Below, one piece after another: positions 32,014 through 36,320 of a stretch of 36,320 nt of DNA; positions within the stretch are counted from its first letter, which is position 1; each line of letters begins with the position of its first letter. Made by a program: the position numbers and the translations under genes. The stretch lies in assembly GCA_904420435.1 (NCBI GenBank), contig CAJFVK010000009.1, positions 1-36,320 of the forward strand. The letters are read 5' to 3'. Source of the DNA: an uncultured Oscillospiraceae bacterium (GTDB lineage Bacteria; Bacillota; Clostridia; Oscillospirales; Oscillospiraceae). Below the pieces are notes generated by a model. It saw only the letters and a list, made by a program, of their open reading frames with translations, did not search any database and was not told the DNA's origin.

Positions 32014-32994
32014 TTGGTTACCGTAACCGGATTGACAAAACGCTTCGGTGAGAACACCGCGGTGGACCATATCAGCTTTACGCTGCAGCCCGGGCAGATC
32101 TACGGCCTGCTGGGCCCCAACGGGGCCGGCAAGTCCACGACGCTGAAGATGCTCACCGGCTGCTTCTTCCCCACGGAGGGCTCGATCACCATTGACGGCC
32201 ACGACCTGTTCCAGGAGCCGGAGGCGGCCAAGCGCTGCATCGGCTATCTGCCGGAGATCCCGCCCCTCTATCCGTCCATGACGCCCCGGGAGTACCTCTC
32301 CTTTATGGCGGAGATCAAGGAGATCCCCAAGGGGGAACGGAAGCGGTGCGTGGACGAGGTGGTGGAGAAGACCCGCATCGGCCAGATGCAGGACCGGCTG
32401 ATCCGCCACCTGTCCAAGGGCTACACCCAGCGGGTGGGCATCGCCCAGGCCCTGCTGGGGATGCCGCCGCTGCTGATCCTGGACGAGCCCATGGTGGGCC
32501 TGGACCCCACCCAGATCGTGGAGATGCGGAGCCTGGTGAAGGAGCTGGGCAAGTCCCACACCATCATCTTCAGCTCCCACATCCTCTCGGAGGTCAGCAT
32601 GCTGTGCAGCCAGGTGCTGATCATCGACCAGGGAAAGCTCATCGCCAACGATCGGGCCGATAATCTGCAGCCCTACGCCAAGCGTCAGGACCTGCTCAGC
32701 GTCACCATCGGCTGCCTGGCGGAGGAGGCCCAAGCCGTCCTCCAGGGGATCGCCCAGGTGGAGCGCATGGAGATCTCCCCCGACGGGGAGGGCCAGTGCA
32801 CGGCCCTGCTCTACCACGCCAAGGGAGCGGACGTCCAGGGCGAGGTGTTCACCCGCCTTCACGGCGCCGGCTACAAAATCATCCAGATGGGCGCGCGCAG
32901 CGCCTCCCTGGAGGACGTCTTCCTGTCCCTTCTGGACCGGGACAAGAAAAAGGGCAAGCAGCCATCCAGACGGAAAGGGGGCGGAAAGCAGTGA
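32014..32994 (+). CDS. ABC transporter ATP-binding protein, GldA/CcmA-type
   Basis: 326 residues. Walker A GPNGAGKST near residue 38-46, YPSMTPREYLSFMAEIK near 88-104, signature LSKGYTQRVGIAQAL near 134-148, Walker B LLILDEPMVGLDP near 154-166 and H-loop SSHIL near 190. The LSKGY form and the C-terminal LEDVFLSL extension place it with GldA-like exporters rather than importers. TTG 32014 has AGGAGGT six bases upstream. It overlaps the permease gene by four bases (GTGA). With the next three genes it makes a Gld-type ABC module, seen widely outside gliding bacteria, with unknown cargo. Confidence 0.93.
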   Translation: MVTVTGLTKRFGENTAVDHISFTLQPGQIYGLLGPNGAGKSTTLKMLTGCFFPTEGSITIDGHDLFQEPEAAKRCIGYLPEIPPLYPSMTPREYLSFMAEIKEIPKGERKRCVDEVVEKTRIGQMQDRLIRHLSKGYTQRVGIAQALLGMPPLLILDEPMVGLDPTQIVEMRSLVKELGKSHTIIFSSHILSEVSMLCSQVLIIDQGKLIANDRADNLQPYAKRQDLLSVTIGCLAEEAQAVLQGIAQVERMEISPDGEGQCTALLYHAKGADVQGEVFTRLHGAGYKIIQMGARSASLEDVFLSLLDRDKKKGKQPSRRKGGGKQ

Positions 32995-33854
32995 TCGCAT
33001 TTTGGAAACGGGAGTGCCGGGGCTATTTCCAGTCCCTGGTGGGCTACATCTTCATCGCCGGCGTCCTGTGCGTCATCGGCGCCAATACCTACCTGACCTG
33101 CCTGGCCGGCCGGATCCCCTCCTATGAAACCGCCCTGGCCTCCTCGGCCCTGGTGTTTCTGCTGATGGTCCCCATTCTCACCATGCGCCTGTTCTCCGAG
33201 GACCGGAAGGACAATGTGCTGCTGTTCTTCTACTCCCTGCCCCTGCGGCTGGGGAGCCTGGTGCTGGGGAAATACCTGGCCCTGCTGACCATCCTGGTGA
33301 TCCCCCTGGTGATCTCCGTCGTCTATCCGCTGGTCCTCAGCGCCTTCGGCACCCTGAGCGTGGGCATCATCGCCAGCACCTACCTGGGCTTTTTCGCCAT
33401 GGGTGCGGCCCTGCTGTCCATTGGGCTGTTCTTCGCCGCCCTGCTGGAAAACCAGGTGGCCGCCTCCGCCGTCACCTTTATCGTGCTGCTGGCCAGCTAC
33501 CTGATGCCCACCCTGGCCGCCAGCATCCCCAACAGCGCCCTGGTGTCCCTGATTTCCCTGGCGGTCCTGGCCCTGATCTTCGCCCTGATCTGGTTCCTGC
33601 TGACCCGGAGCTGGAAGGGCGCGCTGATCGCGGCGGCGGTGGTGTGCGTCCCCGCCTGCCTGGTCTATTTCCTCTACCCGGCCGCCCTGGAGGGGCTGCT
33701 GAGCACGCTGATGGGCGCCCTGTCCGTCTACTCCCGGTTCGCCTCCTTTGAGGAGGGGATTCTGGATCTCACCGCTTTGATCTATTACGTCACCCTGACC
33801 GCCCTGATGCTCTTCCTGACGGTCCAGGTGCTGGAGAGCAGGAGGTTCCGCTGA
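32991..33854 (+). CDS. ABC-2 type permease, GldF-like
   Basis: 287 residues with six hydrophobic helices. AFWKRECRGYFQSLVGYIFIAGVL at the N-terminus and MRLFSEDRKDNVLLFFYSLPLRLGSLVLGKYLA near residues 62-95 are typical of GldF-like ABC-2 permeases. GTG 32991 overlaps the ATPase stop (GTGA), with AAAGGGGGCGG upstream, so it is translationally coupled. It is the membrane partner of the ATPase at 32014 and of the GldG-like protein that follows. Confidence 0.9.
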   Translation: MIAFWKRECRGYFQSLVGYIFIAGVLCVIGANTYLTCLAGRIPSYETALASSALVFLLMVPILTMRLFSEDRKDNVLLFFYSLPLRLGSLVLGKYLALLTILVIPLVISVVYPLVLSAFGTLSVGIIASTYLGFFAMGAALLSIGLFFAALLENQVAASAVTFIVLLASYLMPTLAASIPNSALVSLISLAVLALIFALIWFLLTRSWKGALIAAAVVCVPACLVYFLYPAALEGLLSTLMGALSVYSRFASFEEGILDLTALIYYVTLTALMLFLTVQVLESRRFR

Positions 33855-35293
33855 TGGATGAGAAAAAGAAAACCGGCGCTTCCTCCTCCAGCGTCTTCCG
33901 CTCCAAGAGCACCCGGGGCATTCTGCTGGTGTCTGTGGTGGCGGTGGCCCTGGCGGTGGTGGTGAACCTTCTGGTTTCCCAGCTGCCGGTGAGCTACACC
34001 CACTTTGACACCACCAACATCCAGCTCTACTCCATCTCCGACTACACCCGGCAGGTGGTTTCCAATCTGGAGGACGATATCGACCTCTACCTGGTGGCCC
34101 AGTACGGCAGCGAGGACACCATCGTCCAGGAGCTGCTGGAAAACTACGACGGCCTGAGCGACCGCATCCACTCCGAGCAGGTGGACCCGGTACTGCACCC
34201 GGAATTTGTGGAGCAGTTCACCTCCTCTCTGGAGGCCAACAGCGTCATCGTGTCCAGCGGCGACCGGTTCCAGGTGATCCGGTTCTCGGAGATGTACGTG
34301 GATACCTACCAGTATGACTACGGCGCCCCCTATGTGGACGGCTCCTACTTCACCGGCGAGCAGGAGATCACCAGCGCCATCACCTTTGTCACTAGCGACG
34401 ATCTGCCCAAGATGTACCTGCTGACCGGCCACGGGGAGGAGGAACTGCCCTCCTACATCCGGGAGGCCGTTGAGCGGGAGAACATCGAAACCGAGGAGCT
34501 GAATCTGGGCAGCCAGGGCGCGGTGCCCGAGGACGCGGACCTGCTGCTTCTCTACGCTCCGGAGCGGGATCTGCTGGACGGGGAGGTGGAGGCCCTGCTG
34601 AACTACCTCCAGGGCGGCGGGCGCATGATGTGCATCATCGGCCCCCTGGCCCAGGCCACCCCCAATCTGGATGAGGTCATCGGCTATTACGGCGTGGAAC
34701 GCCTGGAGGGGACGGTGATGGAGCGCAACACCAACTACTACGTGGACCAGTATCCCTCTTATGTGCTGGGCGCCATCGCCAGCCACGACATCACCCAGCC
34801 TCTGGTCAACCGGGGCTACTACGCGCTGATGCCGATGAGTCAGGGTCTGGTGCCCCGGGAGGACGTGCGGAACACCATCGTATCCTCCCCCCTGGTCTAC
34901 ACCACCGACTCGGCCCTGAGCGTGGTCGCCTCCGGGGAGGAGGAGAGCAGCCTGACCGCCACCGCCATGGGGCCCTTCACCCTGGGTCTGGCGGTGGAGG
35001 AGTCCCTGGACGACGCCGACACCCGGCTGGTGGTCTTCACCTCCTCCTACCTGATCCAGGAGGATGTGAACCAGCTGTCCTCCGGGACCAACTACGACCT
35101 GTTCCTCAACTCCTTGAGCTGGCTCTACGACTATGAGGACGGCATCGCCATCCGCTCCAAGGACCTGATGATGGAGTACCTCACTGTCCAGTCCTCCACC
35201 GCTGTGACCCTGGGAGTGGTGATGGCGGTCCTGGTCCCGGTGGCCATCCTGGCCGCCGGCGGGGTGGTCCTGTACCGGAGAAGGAGGCGCTGA
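33854..35293 (+). CDS. GldG-like ABC auxiliary protein
   Basis: 479 residues. One N-terminal transmembrane helix (about residues 20-42), a large extracytoplasmic GldG/ABC-type 'uncharacterised transport' domain (TTNIQLYSISDYTRQVV opening; YLLTGHGEEELPSYI near 190; LLLLYAPERDLLDGEVEALLNYLQGGGRMMCIIGP near 228-262), and a C-terminal helix (about 450-472) followed by RRRRR on the cytoplasmic side. ATG 33854 overlaps the permease stop (TGATG), with GGAGGT spaced 7 bases. In GldFG proteins this subunit completes the membrane complex; cargo is unknown. Confidence 0.9.
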   Translation: MDEKKKTGASSSSVFRSKSTRGILLVSVVAVALAVVVNLLVSQLPVSYTHFDTTNIQLYSISDYTRQVVSNLEDDIDLYLVAQYGSEDTIVQELLENYDGLSDRIHSEQVDPVLHPEFVEQFTSSLEANSVIVSSGDRFQVIRFSEMYVDTYQYDYGAPYVDGSYFTGEQEITSAITFVTSDDLPKMYLLTGHGEEELPSYIREAVERENIETEELNLGSQGAVPEDADLLLLYAPERDLLDGEVEALLNYLQGGGRMMCIIGPLAQATPNLDEVIGYYGVERLEGTVMERNTNYYVDQYPSYVLGAIASHDITQPLVNRGYYALMPMSQGLVPREDVRNTIVSSPLVYTTDSALSVVASGEEESSLTATAMGPFTLGLAVEESLDDADTRLVVFTSSYLIQEDVNQLSSGTNYDLFLNSLSWLYDYEDGIAIRSKDLMMEYLTVQSSTAVTLGVVMAVLVPVAILAAGGVVLYRRRRR

Positions 35294-35294
35294 C

Positions 35295-35909
35295 ATGGCA
35301 AGAAATCGCAAGCTTCTGATCGTTCTGCTGGTGCTGCTGGTGCTGCTCTCCGGCCTGACAATCGCCCTGCGCCTGGGTCTGTTCGCCGGCGAGGCGGAGC
35401 CGGATGAGGAGGAGGGGACCGCCAGCATCCCGGTTTCCGCCATCCCCACGGAGAGCGTCAGCACCGTGACCTGGTCCGGGGGCGACAGCCCGGATTTCCG
35501 CCTGGAGAAGGACATCGACGGCACCTGGTTCTGCCCGGACGAGCCGGACCAGGTCCTGGACCAGGATAAGGTGGAGAGCACCATCTCCGCCCTGTGCCAG
35601 GTGCTCTCCAGCCGGGAGATTGAGGAGCCCGAGGATCTCTCCGCCTTCGGCCTGGACCCGGCCCAGCGCCGGATCCAGATCGATCTGGCGGACGGTCAGA
35701 CCGTCGCCTACCTGGTGGGCGACCGGAACACCTATACCAACCGCTTCTACTTCCAGCTGGAGGGCGACAGCGCCGTGCATCTGGTGGGCTACTCCGTGGG
35801 GGAGTCCATGAACTACACCGTGGCGGACTATCTGCCCGATGAAGCCTCCGACGCCTCCGAATCCTCCGGCACAGCGGAGAGCGGGGAGTCCCCTGTACCG
35901 CAGGCATAA
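35295..35909 (+). CDS. DUF4340 family membrane-anchored protein
   Basis: 204 residues with a single N-terminal transmembrane helix (about residues 7-25), a Glu/Asp-rich linker and the DUF4340 core: SVSTVTWSGGDSPDFRLEKDIDGTW near 53-77, SSREIEEPEDLSAFGLDPAQRRIQIDLADGQT near 104-136 and YLVGDRNTYTNRFYFQL near 138-154. DUF4340 genes usually follow GldG genes, as here. AAGGAGG before ATG 35295 is spaced 7 bases and the gene starts 1 base after the previous stop. The tail is Ser/Glu-rich and disordered. It is the last gene of the operon. Confidence 0.9.
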   Translation: MARNRKLLIVLLVLLVLLSGLTIALRLGLFAGEAEPDEEEGTASIPVSAIPTESVSTVTWSGGDSPDFRLEKDIDGTWFCPDEPDQVLDQDKVESTISALCQVLSSREIEEPEDLSAFGLDPAQRRIQIDLADGQTVAYLVGDRNTYTNRFYFQLEGDSAVHLVGYSVGESMNYTVADYLPDEASDASESSGTAESGESPVPQA

Positions 35910-35914
35910 AAAGC

Positions 35915-35951
35915 GAGCCGTGGCCGGCAGCCGGCCACGGCTCTTTTTTTT
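35915..35951 (+). terminator. Rho-independent terminator of the Gld-type operon
   Basis: GAGCCGTGGCCGG (35915-35927) / CCGGCCACGGCTC (35931-35943), 13-bp stem, CAG loop, then eight T (35944-35951). Confidence 0.93.
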
Positions 35952-36047
35952 GCACGAAGGACGCAGAGATCCGTCCCTGCGCACAAATTCCCCGTCGGCG
36001 CAAGGCCCTGCACCGCCGGGCTGGGATTCCTCGGAATTATTATGCTC

Positions 36048-36134
36048 GGGGCAAGTGAATTGCCCCTGCGCCAAGGTTTTGCCCTGCGGGCAAAACGCTT
36101 GTACGGCGCATCCGCGCCGCCCCGCTGTGCGGGG
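36048..36134. repeat. cluster of four consecutive small hairpins
   Basis: GGGGCAA/TTGCCCC (36048-36066), TTTTGCCC/GGGCAAAA (36077-36095), CGGCGC/GCGCCG (36104-36119) and CCCCGC/GCGGGG (36120-36134). They lie between two converging terminators in a stretch (35952-36154) with no convincing gene. Confidence 0.55.
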
Positions 36135-36154
36135 CCCCGAAAGAGCGCAAGAAA

Positions 36155-36182
36155 AAATCCCGCCACTTTCGTGGCGGGATTT
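36155..36182 (-). terminator. minus-strand terminator, originally of rpsI
   Basis: AAATCCCGCCAC (36155-36166) / GTGGCGGGATTT (36171-36182), TTTC loop; on the minus strand it ends in a T6 run. It lies 20 bases beyond the rpsI-like stop codon. Confidence 0.85.
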
Positions 36183-36202
36183 GGGGAAACGCAATTGAGC
36201 GG

Positions 36203-36250
36203 TCAGCGCTTGCTGAACTGAGGCGCACGACGGGCAGCCTTGAGGCCGTA
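36203..36250 (-). pseudogene. rpsI: displaced 3' end of rpsI (ribosomal protein S9): probable attachment-site copy
   Basis: On the minus strand 36250-36203 encodes YGLKAARRAPQFSKR followed by TGA, the exact C-terminus of Bacillus-type ribosomal protein S9. The codon before it is TAG and nothing upstream to the window edge continues S9 (the expected basic KERKK run is absent). A terminator follows at once. This is the pattern left when an integrative element inserts at the 3' end of rpsI and supplies a replacement tail to the working gene. The element would begin near 36251 and run past the window edge. An S9 gene broken by deletion is the alternative. Confidence 0.75.
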
Positions 36251-36320
36251 CTAAACTCCTTTGAGCGCCGATTTTCCTTGGTATTCCGGGCTTTTCCGGC
36301 TTTTCAATGTTCAGTTGTCC
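36251..36320. other. window end, probable first bases of an integrative element
   Basis: No recognisable gene end. Sequence departs from rpsI exactly at 36251. No inverted repeat was found in the 70 visible bases. Confidence 0.35.

Noticed and set aside
36251-36320. Integrase gene end on the minus strand
   Set aside because: The frame ending at the TAG just before the rpsI tail contains an earlier stop within the visible 70 bases, and no recombinase motif can be seen.

Overview
The window is GC-rich (AT-rich islands excepted), densely packed chromosomal DNA. Low-GC-type Gram-positive signals (strong AGGAGG ribosome-binding sites, GTG/TTG starts, lipoprotein-anchored solute-binding proteins, a Bacillus-type ribosomal S9 tail) combined with GC-rich codons suggest a GC-rich gut Firmicute of the Oscillospiraceae type (Flavonifractor/Lawsonibacter-like). 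The genus is inference. No tRNA, rRNA, CRISPR or intact transposase gene was seen.

Layout. (1) 1-2954: tail of a BceAB-type ABC module; the ATPase is cut by the window edge, the permease is broken by a one-base frameshift, and a stunted lipoprotein ORF follows. (2) 3130-5672: a minus-strand membrane-anchored protein, then an AT-rich gene-poor island with several hairpins. (3) 5799-19934: a large catabolic-looking cluster. A first operon carries a DMT transporter, a UPF0261/Tm-1-like protein, a SorC-type regulator and RidA. A second operon carries a branched-chain-type substrate-binding lipoprotein, an M29/NicX-like metalloenzyme, LivH-LivM-LivG-LivF, three tandem TIM-barrel proteins of the 'PEP hydrolase' family and an EthD-like protein. 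A RuBisCO-like protein with its own promoter closes the cluster. (4) 20347-24471: a LysR regulator divergent from an S9 peptidase and a second DMT transporter. (5) 24713-31880: a structured, attenuator-like leader followed by a complete dipeptide/oligopeptide ABC system and a URO-D-superfamily protein. (6) 32014-35951: a Gld-type ABC exporter-like operon (ATPase, permease, GldG-like protein, DUF4340 protein). (7) 36155-36250: a terminator and a displaced 15-codon 3' end of rpsI, the mark of an integrative element beginning at the right edge.

How the genes may work together. Region 3 looks like one uptake-and-degradation system: a Liv-type importer brings in an unknown small molecule that is processed by the Tm-1-like protein, the three TIM barrels, the M29/NicX-like enzyme, the EthD-like protein, RidA and the RuBisCO-like protein. 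A 14-base motif, TGAAAATTTTTnCA, occurs in both main promoter regions and is a candidate operator for the local SorC regulator. Plant and fungal Tm-1 proteins fuse a UPF0261 domain to a TIM barrel of this family; here the two parts are separate genes and the barrel exists in three diverged copies. The substrate is not known, and this is the best candidate in the window for an undescribed system. Regions 4 and 5 have a peptide theme (S9 peptidase plus Dpp transporter).
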